Assembly: GCA_046049545.1 (NCBI GenBank)
Contig: JBJORF010000007.1
Span: 13,500-77,499, forward strand
Length of the DNA stretch: 64,000 bases
Direction of reading: 5' to 3'
Origin: Romeriopsis sp046049545
GTDB taxonomy: Bacteria > Cyanobacteriota > Cyanobacteriia > Leptolyngbyales > Leptolyngbyaceae
Numbering within the stretch: position 1 is the first letter of the stretch; each line of letters begins with the position of its first letter. Position numbers and translations under genes: made by a program. Shown one piece after another: positions 1 to 9,500 of the stretch. The notes below the pieces were generated by a model. It searched no databases, was not told where the DNA came from, and saw only the letters and a list, made by a program, of their open reading frames with translations.

Positions 1-540
1 GGGGCATCGTTCGCAGCGGTGAAGCTATGGGATATTTTGCAGCCCTATCAGAAGCAGCGGGTGACGATGTTCATCAACCCCGAGCAAGATCCATCCGGGG
101 GCGGTTATCACTTGATTCAGTCGCGGATCGCGATCGGGGCAGGGCGACTGTTTGGCCGGGGATTGCACCAGGGCACGCAGACGCAGAATAGCTTTATCCC
201 GGAGCAGCATACGGATTTTATTTTTACCGCTGTGGGGGAGGAATTGGGGTTTATTGGGTCGGCGTTGGTGTTGGGGCTGTTCTTGCTGATCTGCTTTCGG
301 TTGTTGGTGATTGCCCAGAATGCGAAGGATGATTTTGGGTCATTGATTGCGATCGGGGTGTTTTCGATGATTCTGTTCCAGACGGTGATCAATATTGGCA
401 TGACGATTGGGTTATCGCCCGTTACGGGGATTCCGTTGCCCTATTTGAGCTATGGCCGATCGGCGCTGTTGATGAATTGTTTAGCCTTGGGCGTGGTGGA
501 ATCCGTGGCGAATTATCGGCGGCGATCGATCCGATTTTGA
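1..540 (+). CDS. rodA: RodA, SEDS-family peptidoglycan glycosyltransferase (3' part)
   Basis: The reading frame is open from the first base of the window, so the gene is cut at its 5' end. RodA is the membrane glycosyltransferase that polymerises peptidoglycan for cell elongation together with a class B penicillin-binding protein. The visible part carries the conserved loop GYHLIQSRIAIGAG, then GTQTQNSFIPEQHTDFIF and the C-terminal signature GIPLPYLSYGRSALL, with about four hydrophobic segments. The loop matches RodA rather than FtsW. The signature reads YGRSALL where many homologues have YGGSALL; I believe this is common in cyanobacteria. It ends in TGA and converges on secA, with a shared hairpin between them. 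Confidence 0.93.
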   Translation, partial: GASFAAVKLWDILQPYQKQRVTMFINPEQDPSGGGYHLIQSRIAIGAGRLFGRGLHQGTQTQNSFIPEQHTDFIFTAVGEELGFIGSALVLGLFLLICFRLLVIAQNAKDDFGSLIAIGVFSMILFQTVINIGMTIGLSPVTGIPLPYLSYGRSALLMNCLALGVVESVANYRRRSIRF

Positions 541-567
541 TGAGGGCGATCGCCGAGGGGGTCGTCG

Positions 568-587
568 GGGCGAGGGGCCCCTCGCCC
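568..587. repeat. perfect 20-bp GC-rich palindrome
   Basis: GGGCGAGGGG is followed directly by its exact reverse complement CCCCTCGCCC, with no loop. It lies 28 bp after the rodA stop codon and just before the shared terminator. It looks like a dispersed intergenic palindrome; copy number in the genome cannot be judged from this window. Confidence 0.7.
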
Positions 588-604
588 TAACCAGGATCTC
601 TGAA

Positions 605-638
605 AAACCCCGCCGATCGGCTGCGATCGGCGGGGTTT
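605..638. terminator. bidirectional intrinsic terminator between rodA and secA
   Basis: A perfect 15-bp stem, AAACCCCGCCGATCG paired with CGATCGGCGGGGTTT, encloses a 4-nt loop. The A-rich left flank and T-rich right end let it work in both directions, which suits the convergent rodA and secA genes. Confidence 0.85.
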
Positions 639-660
639 CGCTCTTAAACCGATGCCAAAT

Positions 661-3447
661 CTAACCTTCGGGTTGCGGCTGGGGTTGGAACTGGAAGACT
701 GAGTAGATCACGTCGCGACGGATGTTAGTCATCATGTCGAGGAACAATTCAAAGCCTTCGGTTTTGTATTCGATCAACGGATCTTTTTGGCCGTAACCGC
801 GCAGACCAACGGATTCTTTGAGACCATCCATGGCTTGCAGGTGTTCACGCCAGAGGGTATCAATCCGATTGAGGATAAAGAAGCGCTCGGCTTGGCGCAT
901 GAGACCGTTGCTGACTTGCTCAATCTCCGCCTCTTTAAGATCGTAGGCAATCCGTAGCTGTTCGCGCAGGAATTGCTTGATTTCGCTGACGTTCATGTCG
1001 TCAAGCTGATCGGGGGTCAGGTCGGCCAGGAGATAGACAAATTCCTGCACCTTGGACACTAACCGATCGAGGTTCCACTCTTCCGGTGGCAGTTCCGGCT
1101 CGATGTAGGCATCGACGATCTCGTCCATGGTGCGTTCGCCGTATTCCAGAACTTGCTCACGCAGGTCTTGGCCTTCGAGGACGCGCTGGCGCTCGGCATA
1201 GATCGCCCGGCGCTGTTTGTTCATCACTTCGTCGTACTCAAACACTTGCTTGCGGGTGTCGTAGTAGAAGGTCTCGACTTTCTTTTGCGCGCCTTCGAGG
1301 GATTTGGTCAACATGCCCGATTCGATCGGCATGTCTTCCTCGACTTTGAACATGTTCATCATCGCCGCTACCCGATCGCCGCCAAAAATTCGCAGCAGGT
1401 TATCTTCCAAACTGAGGAAGAATTTCGTCGAGCCGGGGTCACCCTGACGGCCCGCCCGACCCCGCAATTGGTTATCGATCCGCCGTGATTCGTGGCGTTC
1501 GGTGCCGATCACGTGCAGGCCACCCAGTTGCACCACTTCGTTATGCTCTGCACCCGTGAGGGCTTCGTATTCCTTGCGGATCGCCCGGTAGGCTTCGCGC
1601 AGTTTCAAGATCGTCGGATCTTCCGTCGGCATCTTTTCCGCAGCGGTAGCAATTTTGTCTTCCGCTTCGAGCTCTGGCAAGCTCTGGGCACCGTACTGCT
1701 GTTCCGCCACATGGACGGCATCCTTCAGTAATTGTTCGGTTTGAGCTGAGATCTCCACCGGGTAAATGTCGGGACTGACTTTCCAGGTCTTGACTTTACG
1801 ATCGGCCCCAAAGCCCTGCCCCCCTTCCGGCGCATCCATCGGCATCACGCCGCCGTAGGCCAGCGCATCGTCTTCCGGCATCACCAAACGCGGCATGAAG
1901 TATTCGCGCATCTTCAGGCGGGCCATGTAATCGGCATTCCCGCCAAGGATAATGTCCGTCCCGCGACCCGCCATGTTCGTAGAAATTGTAACGCGCCCCT
2001 TCCGGCCCGCCTGGGCGACGATTTCGGATTCGCGTTCGACGTTCTCGGGTTTGGCGTTGAGCAATTGGTGCGGTACTTTCAACTCCGCCAGCAACTTGGA
2101 GAGCAACTCCGACTTCTCCACGCTAGTTGTCCCCACGAGGACGGGGCGACCCATTTCATGCATTTCGGCACATTCCTGGGCCGTAGCTTGCCACTTGGCG
2201 ATTTCAGTTTTGTAGACCAAATCGGCTAGGTCGCGCCGCGCGTTCGATCGGTTGGTCGGGATCTGGGTCACTTCCAGGTTGTAGATCTTCTCAAATTCCG
2301 CTTCCTCGGTCTTGGCAGTACCGGTCATGCCCGAGAGCTTGGGATAGAGCAGGAAGAAGTTTTGGTAGGTGATTGTGGCGAGGGTTTGGGTTTCGTTTTG
2401 GATTTCGACCCCTTCCTTGGCTTCGATCGCTTGGTGCAAGCCATCACTCCACCGACGACCGGGCATCACCCGCCCCGTAAATTCATCGACGATCACGATT
2501 TCGCCGCCTTGGACGATGTAGCTGCGATCCTTGACGAACAGTTCCTTAGCTTTAACGGCATTAAAAATATAGTGCGCCCAGGGATCTTCGCGATCGAACA
2601 GGTCACTCACGCCCAATAACTGCTCAGCTTTGATAAAGCCTTCATCGGTCAACAGGATATTCCGCGCTTTTTCGTCAACTTCATAGTCTTCCTCCGGTTT
2701 CAGCTGCATCGCCACTTCATTCGCACCGAGGTACTTTTCCGTCGGACGCTCGACTTGACCCGAAATAATCAGCGGTGTCCGGGCTTCATCGATCAGCACC
2801 GAGTCTACTTCATCGATCACGCAGTAGTTGAACGGGCGCTGGGTGACTTCCTCCACCGAAGTCGCCATGTTGCCACGCAGGTAATCGAAGCCCAACTCAC
2901 TGTTGGTGGCGTAGGTGACATCGCAAGCGTAGTTCCGCCGCCGCTCTTCCGGAGTCATGTCCTGCTGAATCAGCCCCACCGTCAAGCCCAGGAAACGGTG
3001 GATCTGCCCCATCGATTCCGCATCCCGGCGGGCCAGGTAGTCGTTCACTGTGACGACGTGAACCCCTTTGCCAGACAGTGCATTCAGGTAAGCGGGCAGG
3101 GTGGAAACCAGGGTTTTTCCTTCTCCAGTTCGCATTTCCGCGATTTGGCCGCTGTTCAGCACCATCGCGCCGATCATTTGCACATCAAAGTGCCGCAGAC
3201 CGAGGACGCGCTTCCCGGCCTCCCGCACCACCGCAAAGGCTTCAGGCAGAATCTCATTGAGAATTTCCTGCTCTTCTTCGTAGTTCCGGGCTTTGGCCAC
3301 CTTGGCTTTGAATTCTGCGGTTTTAGCCACCAATTGCTCATCGGACAGGGGACTAATGTCCTCTTCAAGCAGGTTGATCTCCGTGACGATCGGCTGAAAC
3401 TTCTTCAGTTTCCGAGCGTTGGGATCCCCTAAAAGCGCTTTCAACAT
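661..3447 (-). CDS. secA: SecA preprotein translocase ATPase
   Basis: SecA is the motor ATPase that pushes unfolded preproteins through SecYEG in the plasma and thylakoid membranes. The 928-residue product has the Walker A motif MRTGEGKT at residues 105-112 and DEVD at 212-215. The second nucleotide-binding domain contains GTDIILGGNADYMARL and the arginine finger region QLRGRAGRQGDPGS. An extra stretch of about 100 residues inside the second domain is typical of cyanobacterial and plastid SecA. The C-terminus ends in FQFQPQPQPEG and lacks the cysteine-rich zinc tail of many proteobacterial SecAs. The start MLKALLGDPN fits the family. It stands alone, transcribed leftward. Confidence 0.98.
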   Translation of the reverse strand: MLKALLGDPNARKLKKFQPIVTEINLLEEDISPLSDEQLVAKTAEFKAKVAKARNYEEEQEILNEILPEAFAVVREAGKRVLGLRHFDVQMIGAMVLNSGQIAEMRTGEGKTLVSTLPAYLNALSGKGVHVVTVNDYLARRDAESMGQIHRFLGLTVGLIQQDMTPEERRRNYACDVTYATNSELGFDYLRGNMATSVEEVTQRPFNYCVIDEVDSVLIDEARTPLIISGQVERPTEKYLGANEVAMQLKPEEDYEVDEKARNILLTDEGFIKAEQLLGVSDLFDREDPWAHYIFNAVKAKELFVKDRSYIVQGGEIVIVDEFTGRVMPGRRWSDGLHQAIEAKEGVEIQNETQTLATITYQNFFLLYPKLSGMTGTAKTEEAEFEKIYNLEVTQIPTNRSNARRDLADLVYKTEIAKWQATAQECAEMHEMGRPVLVGTTSVEKSELLSKLLAELKVPHQLLNAKPENVERESEIVAQAGRKGRVTISTNMAGRGTDIILGGNADYMARLKMREYFMPRLVMPEDDALAYGGVMPMDAPEGGQGFGADRKVKTWKVSPDIYPVEISAQTEQLLKDAVHVAEQQYGAQSLPELEAEDKIATAAEKMPTEDPTILKLREAYRAIRKEYEALTGAEHNEVVQLGGLHVIGTERHESRRIDNQLRGRAGRQGDPGSTKFFLSLEDNLLRIFGGDRVAAMMNMFKVEEDMPIESGMLTKSLEGAQKKVETFYYDTRKQVFEYDEVMNKQRRAIYAERQRVLEGQDLREQVLEYGERTMDEIVDAYIEPELPPEEWNLDRLVSKVQEFVYLLADLTPDQLDDMNVSEIKQFLREQLRIAYDLKEAEIEQVSNGLMRQAERFFILNRIDTLWREHLQAMDGLKESVGLRGYGQKDPLIEYKTEGFELFLDMMTNIRRDVIYSVFQFQPQPQPEG

Positions 3448-3794
3448 GGTGGTCTACTGTTCCAAAAAAATCGAGTTAAGCCAGATTCTGATCATTCAGC
3501 CAGCCAGCTAGCCAGCCGCAGCCAAAGCCTTTCTATCCTAACACTTCCACCTGATCTAGCACGCTCAGACTAGTAGTGCGGAAGACCGAATAGGGCATCC
3601 TGAAAAACAGGGGTAAGCCCGATCCCAAAGCTCCGCTTAAAACCCACCTAGACAGGGCTGGACAAGCAGGAATCAGACTTAGATAATCAGGCTTGGGTTT
3701 CATAGTTTCATTGCCCAGTTTCATTGCCCAGTTTCATTGCCCACGGTCAGTCGTACCCCTGCGACGTACCGGAATCAAGTCCAGGAGTTAAACT
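3448..3794. other. intergenic region between divergent secA and GNAT gene
   Basis: This 347-bp stretch should hold the promoters of both divergent genes; I cannot place them with confidence. It contains a run of GCCA-type short repeats near 3497-3525 and a tandem 13-bp array at 3705-3743. No believable gene was seen. Confidence 0.5.
3705..3743. repeat. tandem repeat, 3 x 13 bp
   Basis: Three perfect head-to-tail copies of GTTTCATTGCCCA lie about 50 bp upstream of the GNAT gene. The unit length matches other short arrays in this window (6462, 16123). Confidence 0.9.
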
Positions 3795-4352
3795 TTGACT
3801 GAGTTTTCTGTGGCGCAAAATGATGGATTCGCCCCCGATCGCGTCAACGATCCGGCCCACACCAAACAGCCTAAAGACTGTCGCAACGTCCGCTTTGCCG
3901 ATCGCCGCGAAGATGTGGATATTCGCCAACTACAAGCCCTCTATGAACAGGCCGCGTTTTGGGCAAGGGGGCGACAGCCGGAGGACTTAGCCATCGCGAT
4001 CACGAACAGTTATCCCGTGATTTCCGCCTGGGACGGCGACTTGATGATGGGCTTTGCCCGCGCCACCTCCGACGGGGTGTATCGCGCCACCATTTGGGAT
4101 GTGGTTGTGCATCCGGACTATCAAGGCGCAGGCATTGGCCGCAAACTGGTCGAAACCATCCTGACGCATCCACAAATCGCCCGCGTCGAACGGGTGTACC
4201 TTATGACGACCAACCAACAGCGGTTCTACGAAAAGATCGGTTTCGAGGTGAATCACAGCACCACCATGGTTCTGCATTACCAGCCCTTAGAATTGCCCCT
4301 ACGCGGGGAATACGAACTGGAATGCGACCTCGGACAAGCGATCGACGGTTAG
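3795..4352 (+). CDS. GNAT family N-acetyltransferase
   Basis: A GNAT-fold acetyltransferase that would move an acetyl group from acetyl-CoA to an amine; the substrate is unknown. The acetyl-CoA pyrophosphate-binding motif is VVHPDYQGAGIGRKLV at residues 104-119, and the C-terminal QQRFYEKIGF (141-150) is the usual substrate-side motif. The start is TTG at 3795, supported by an AGGAG ribosome-binding site at 3783-3787. The first 40 residues are a weakly conserved extension. A GNAT gene next to secA is, to my knowledge, frequent in cyanobacteria and related plastid proteins exist. The gene converges on glsA with only 11 bp between the stop codons. Confidence 0.9.
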   Translation: MTEFSVAQNDGFAPDRVNDPAHTKQPKDCRNVRFADRREDVDIRQLQALYEQAAFWARGRQPEDLAIAITNSYPVISAWDGDLMMGFARATSDGVYRATIWDVVVHPDYQGAGIGRKLVETILTHPQIARVERVYLMTTNQQRFYEKIGFEVNHSTTMVLHYQPLELPLRGEYELECDLGQAIDG

Positions 4353-4363
4353 CAAATCGACAG

Positions 4364-5293
4364 TTAAAAAACCCCCAGCCCCAAATTCTCCACAATCGCT
4401 TGCAACAACGCCGCCCCCGCGATCGAATTGCCCGTCGCATCGATCATCGGTGCATAGATGGCGATCGCCCCTTCCCCCGGCACGATCGCCAAAATCCCCC
4501 CACTCACCCCCGACTTCGTCGGCAAGCCAATCCGCACGGCCCAATCCCCGGAAGCCTCATACACCCCACAGGTCAACATCAACGCATTCACAATTTGCTG
4601 CGATCGCCGCTGAATTCGATCCTGCGGCAGCGCCAACAATTGCCCCAGCGCCGCGAGTTGATCAACGGTGACACTCAAACAACAAAGCTGATTGTAGGTA
4701 TCCAGCACCGTCGCCCGATTCCGCAGCTGGCCGTTGTTTTTCAGCATTTGCGCGATCGCTTGATTCGCATCATTCGGCAGCGATCGTACCGAAGCCAAAA
4801 TCGTCGGGTCAACGGCTAACTCCAAGCCTGATACCGCTCGCACCCAAGCCTGAAAGGCCGATCGCCGCTCATTCCCATTCCGCCCCGGTAACAGCTCGAC
4901 CAACGACATCGCCCCACTATTCACCATCGGATTACGCGGCTGACCCCGATCGGCGGCCAACTGCTTGAGCGAATGAAACGGCTGATCCGAAGGCCGCGTC
5001 CCCACCCGCTCAAACACCGCCCCGCCCCCCGCCGTTTCTAGCCCATAGAGCAACAAAAATGGCTTCATTAAGCTCATCAAGCTAAACGCACAATCCACAT
5101 CGCCCACGGTCACGCAATCCCATCCCGATTGCACCGCCAGCGCCAAGGTCGCCGGATTCAACCGCGCCAACTCTGGCACGTACTGCGGCAGCTCCCCCGC
5201 TACTGTCAACGGTCGCACCGCTTCCAGCCACTGCTGATACTGTCTCGCCGTCCCTTGGGATAACCGATCGGTGCGCCGAAATTCTTCTAGCAT
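4364..5293 (-). CDS. glsA: glutaminase A
   Basis: Glutaminase of the serine beta-lactamase-like fold, hydrolysing glutamine to glutamate and ammonia. The product is 309 residues, the usual length. The catalytic S-x-x-K is seen in FSLMSLMKPF (S74, K77), followed by NPMVNSGAM at 121-129 and the C-terminal region TKSGVSGGILAIVPG. The frame is open further upstream, but the ATG at 5293 gives the family's normal N-terminus (RQYQQWLEAVRPLTVAGELP). Its start codon overlaps the stop of the upstream alpha/beta hydrolase gene by 7 bp, so the two are probably translationally coupled. Confidence 0.93.
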   Translation of the reverse strand: MLEEFRRTDRLSQGTARQYQQWLEAVRPLTVAGELPQYVPELARLNPATLALAVQSGWDCVTVGDVDCAFSLMSLMKPFLLLYGLETAGGGAVFERVGTRPSDQPFHSLKQLAADRGQPRNPMVNSGAMSLVELLPGRNGNERRSAFQAWVRAVSGLELAVDPTILASVRSLPNDANQAIAQMLKNNGQLRNRATVLDTYNQLCCLSVTVDQLAALGQLLALPQDRIQRRSQQIVNALMLTCGVYEASGDWAVRIGLPTKSGVSGGILAIVPGEGAIAIYAPMIDATGNSIAGAALLQAIVENLGLGVF

Positions 5294-6246
5294 GAGGTCG
5301 CCAGGAGCGGTGATGCCGTCTGGATAAAGTCCAGCAAATGCGCCGCCGTAATTTCGGCTTGTTCGAGGTGCGGCACATGACCGCAGTTTTCGATCCAGAC
5401 CAACTGCGACTGGGGCAGGATTTTGGCAAAACGATCGGCATCGCGCGTTCCCAGAATCTTGTCCTGCCGCCCCCAAAGAATCAGCGTGGGTTGGCGCATC
5501 TGGGCAATCCGCTCCGGCCCCAAAAAGTTATAGCCGCCGCTACAGGTAAACCGAATCAGTGCATCACTCCACCCCGGCATCGCCAAATGCAACGCGGCAC
5601 AGGTTTCGGCATCGCGGGTGACGTAGGTTGCGGGGTCATGGTAGGCCTTGACACTGACCTGGCGACGCACCTTGGGCCGACTGAGGAAGTTGGTCGCCAG
5701 CTTGCCGATCGCCGGGAACAGCGACAACACGCCGGAAATCGCCGGTCCCTTCGCCAAGCCCGCCGCATCGATCAAGACCAACTGCGATACCGCCTCCGGG
5801 TAGGTCAGCGCAAAATCGATCGCCGCCGCTCCCCCCATGGAAGCACCGACTAGCACCATGGGCCGTTGAATGTGGGTTTTCCAAGTTTCGTAGAGATGGG
5901 CCTTAATTGCCGCTGGACTAAAATCGCGGTCGTGATTTTGCCGATCGGTGAAGCCAAAACCCAATAAGTCGATCGCCCAAGTCGGATGATGCGCCGCTAA
6001 CCGGGGCAGCAGTCGCCGAAATTCGAGCAGCGAACTGTCAAAACCATGGAGCAAGACGATCGGCTGCGTAGAATTACAGGGCTCACTGGCAGGGGCTTGA
6101 TGGACGATCGCCGTTCCGACTGATTGGTCAGAATCCTTGATGGGAATGGGCAATCGGGTGATTGATGCCAACATGGCGATCGAGGTCGCTTCACTCACTG
6201 ATTCATCGAGAACAGCGGCAGAACTGGGAATAAAGTCAGGAAACAT
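5287..6246 (-). CDS. alpha/beta hydrolase
   Basis: A 319-residue alpha/beta-hydrolase-fold enzyme. The oxyanion-hole segment is VLLHGFDSS (65-72), the nucleophile elbow GASMGG places Ser136, the acid is Asp262 in WGRQDKIL, and the base is His290 in NCGHVPHLE. The complete triad suggests an esterase, lipase or C-C hydrolase; the substrate cannot be named from sequence. The first 40 residues are extra relative to the core fold and do not look like a signal peptide. It is the first gene of a two-gene leftward unit with glsA. Confidence 0.9.
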   Translation of the reverse strand: MFPDFIPSSAAVLDESVSEATSIAMLASITRLPIPIKDSDQSVGTAIVHQAPASEPCNSTQPIVLLHGFDSSLLEFRRLLPRLAAHHPTWAIDLLGFGFTDRQNHDRDFSPAAIKAHLYETWKTHIQRPMVLVGASMGGAAAIDFALTYPEAVSQLVLIDAAGLAKGPAISGVLSLFPAIGKLATNFLSRPKVRRQVSVKAYHDPATYVTRDAETCAALHLAMPGWSDALIRFTCSGGYNFLGPERIAQMRQPTLILWGRQDKILGTRDADRFAKILPQSQLVWIENCGHVPHLEQAEITAAHLLDFIQTASPLLATSC

Positions 6247-6599
6247 AGCGCAGATCAGAGCAGCCGCAAAGAGCCAAGGTGAAGGACTTTTCTAGTGTAG
6301 CAGGCCCCTTGAATCGCAACGATCGGCCAAGGATCACAGCACAAGTTTCCTGAGATTTGTGCGCCATTCTAGTTTTTTCTGGGCAAGATAGTTTTAATTC
6401 GTGTTTTTGCGGATCTCATGTACTTGCGCGATCGGTTAATCAGCAGCGATTTTCCATTTGCGCTCAAGGGCTGCGGTCAAGGGCTGCGGTCAAGTTAAAC
6501 CCAAGATTTGATGTTCCTGTGCTGGTTTCTGGCCCAGTCTGAATTGCCAGCGAAGTCTGTCCCCACTTTCACTTTTTGCCTTGTTTAGGAGATCGTCCC
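6247..6599. other. intergenic region upstream of the giant DUF4347 gene
   Basis: This 353-bp region lies between divergent genes. Its middle is T-rich (6370-6412) and a 13-bp tandem array sits at 6462-6494. It should contain promoters for both sides. No gene was seen. Confidence 0.5.
6462..6494. repeat. tandem repeat, 2.5 x 13 bp
   Basis: GCTCAAGGGCTGC, then GGTCAAGGGCTGC, then a partial third unit GGTCAAG. It sits about 105 bp upstream of the DUF4347 start codon. Confidence 0.85.
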
Positions 6600-9500
6600 A
6601 TGGAATTTGCTGGGTTTTCCCCCCGTCAGCGCGCCGCCCTGGATACTGGGTTAACCGCCGCGATTAATGGATATGGGCCAGCAGAAACGCCAGGATTAAC
6701 GCTCGATCCGACATCCATGGGCCAGCGATCGGGGCAAATTGTGTTCGTCGATCGCGGCATCGCTGACTACGAGCGCCTAGCGGATAGCTTTCGCGATCGG
6801 GCCGAAGTCGTCCTGCTCGACCCGGCCCAAACCGCGATCGCCCAGATCACCCAAACTCTACTCCAGCGCAGCGGTCTCCAAAGCATTAAGATCCTTTCCC
6901 ACGGCCAAGATGGGGCATTGAAACTGGGGGCAGACTGGCTCAGTTTTGACAATCTCAACCAATACCACAGCCAAATTCAGTCCTGGGGCCAGGCCCTCGC
7001 CGCCGATGGCGACCTGCTGCTCTACGGGTGTAATGTCGCCCAGAGCCAACGCGGTCAAGCCTTTATCCAGCGTCTTAGCCAACTCACGGGGGCCGATGTC
7101 GCCGCTTCCCGCAACCTGACGGGGAATGCCGAATCGGGGGGTGACTGGATTCTCGAAAGTACGATTGGGACGATCGCTGCCAGTCGTAGTGGGGATTTGC
7201 CGATCGCCTGGCGCGGCACTCTCGGGCCGGAACTGCTGTCCCAGGTGGTCGCCAACAGCGACAGCACGGGCGGGAGCTTAAACAACCAACAAGCGATCAG
7301 CGCCGATGGCCGCTATACCGTCTTCAGTAGCAAAGCCGATAACCTGACCAGCCTCACCAGTGGAACCATCGCCGATGGCAATGGGGCCGAAGATGTGTTC
7401 CTCTACGATCGGCAAAACCAGGTGATCGAGGTGATGAGCCTCGCCAAGAGCGTCAATCTCAGCACGGCCAATGGCGCATCCAGCGCCCCAGTCATTAGCG
7501 CCAATGGCCGCTATGTCGCCTTTCTCAGCACGGCCACCAACTTAGTGGACCCGCCATTATCCGCTGCTTCGACGGTACAGAATGTCTACACCTACGATCG
7601 CACGACCAACCAGATGACCCTGGTCAGCGCCGCGATCGCGCCCGGCCAACGCGGCGACTCAAGTGGACTCAGCATGAGTCCCGATGGGCGTTTTATTGCC
7701 TTCGTTTCCCAGGCCAACGACCTCAGCACCCTGGCCCCGGATAATAACGGCTTTGCCGATGTTTACGTCTGGGATCGGGAAGCGCCGGACACCACCAAAG
7801 TGACCCCAATCAGTCTGAACAGCAGCTTTAGCGACACCGCCAACGGCGCTTCCGGCAAACCCGTGATCAGCGGCCCGGATAGCGCTGGAGTCTATCGCAT
7901 CGCCTTCGTCAGCAGTGCCACCAACATCGCCGACCCCGGTGGGGACAATAGCCCGAACCAGGATGTGTTTGTCCGGCGCTTAGACGATCTCAGCCTCGAA
8001 TGGATTTCTAAGCCAAGCGGGACGGGCAATGCCAATGGCAACGCCGACAGCCCGAGCATCAGTGCCGATGGGCGACGCGTCGCCTTCACCAGTACCGCCA
8101 GCAATCTGATCGCCAATGACAATAACAGCGCCCAAGATGTCTTTGTCTGGAGCTTTGGCGAAGCGGTGCCCTTGCGTTTAGTCAGCGCCAATCCCACGGG
8201 GAATGTGCCGCAGGTGCCCGTGGTCGGCGGCGGGCTCGGCGGGGGCTCAACCACAGCCAATGCCTCCACAAATCCCGTGATCAGTGCCGATGGTCGCTAC
8301 GTCGCCTTTGACAGCGGGGCTACGGACTTGGTGGCCGGGGATACGAATGCCAAGCGCGATGTCTTCCTGCGCGACCTGACGAGCAATACCACACAGCTAA
8401 TCAGCCAAACCGCTGGAGGGAACGGGGGCAACGGCGATTCCAGCAATGCCACGATCGGGATCGACACCAGTGGGGCAAATCCCGTGGTGCGGGTCGGGTT
8501 TACCACCGCCGCCACCGACTTGATCGCCAACGACACCAATAACCGCAGCGATGTGCTGATCCGGACGATTGATGGGGCCGCCGCCACCACCCAACTGATC
8601 ACCCGCAGCACCCAGGCCAGCGCCGCCCCCGGCGATTCCGGCCCCGCCCAAATTAGTGCCAACGGCAGCGCGATCGCTTTTGCCAGTCTCTCCGGCCAGC
8701 TCAGCAACGATGCCGATACCAATGCCGCCGAGGATATCTTCGTCACCAGCGTCGAGAATCCCGCGATCGCCCTTGCCAGCAAACGGGTCGCCGACCTCCC
8801 CGCGAAGACCGGGAACAATGTCTCGACGATCGGCAATCCGCGTAACGTGATCAGCGATAACGGCCAATTTGCCGTTTTCACCAGCCGCGCCAGTAACTTG
8901 GTCGCCGATGACACCAACGCCCAGGGCAACGATGTATTCCGACGGGATTTGGGCAGTGGCGCGGTGACCCTCATCAGTCGCGTCAATGGCAGCGGGGCCG
9001 TAGGCAATGGCGATTCCAGCAGTGCGGTGATCAATGGCGATGGCAGCGGGGTCGCCTTCAGCAGCAACGCCAGCAACCTCGTCACGGGCGACACCAATAA
9101 TCTCGCAGATGTGTTTGTCTGGAACGGCAGCGGGGCTAATCCCAGCCTGCGCCTGATCAGTCGCAATGGCAGCACGGCCAGCAATGGTAATAGCCTGGTC
9201 GAAGATATCAGCGCCAATGGGTTGGTGGTCTTTAGCAGCACCGCCAGTAACCTCGCGGCCGCCGATGCCAATGGTGCAGTGGAAGATATTTTCCTTTGGA
9301 ATCCCGCCACACCCGATACCCTCACTCTGCTCAGTCGCAATGCCAATGGCAAATCGAGCGAAGCCGCGATCAGTCGCGATGGCCGCTATGTCGTTTTCAC
9401 CAGCGAAGCCAGTAATTTGGTGGCGGGGGACACAAATGGGGTCAGCGATGTGTTCCGCTATGATGTCACAACAGGGACAGTCATTCGCGTCAGTCAAGCG

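Noticed and set aside
8297..9497. Long leftward open frames opposite the DUF4347 gene (also 11328-13082, 13617-14444)
   Set aside because: They are shadows of a repetitive, GC-rich coding sequence; their products are low-complexity and resemble no family, while the rightward frame has clear domains throughout.
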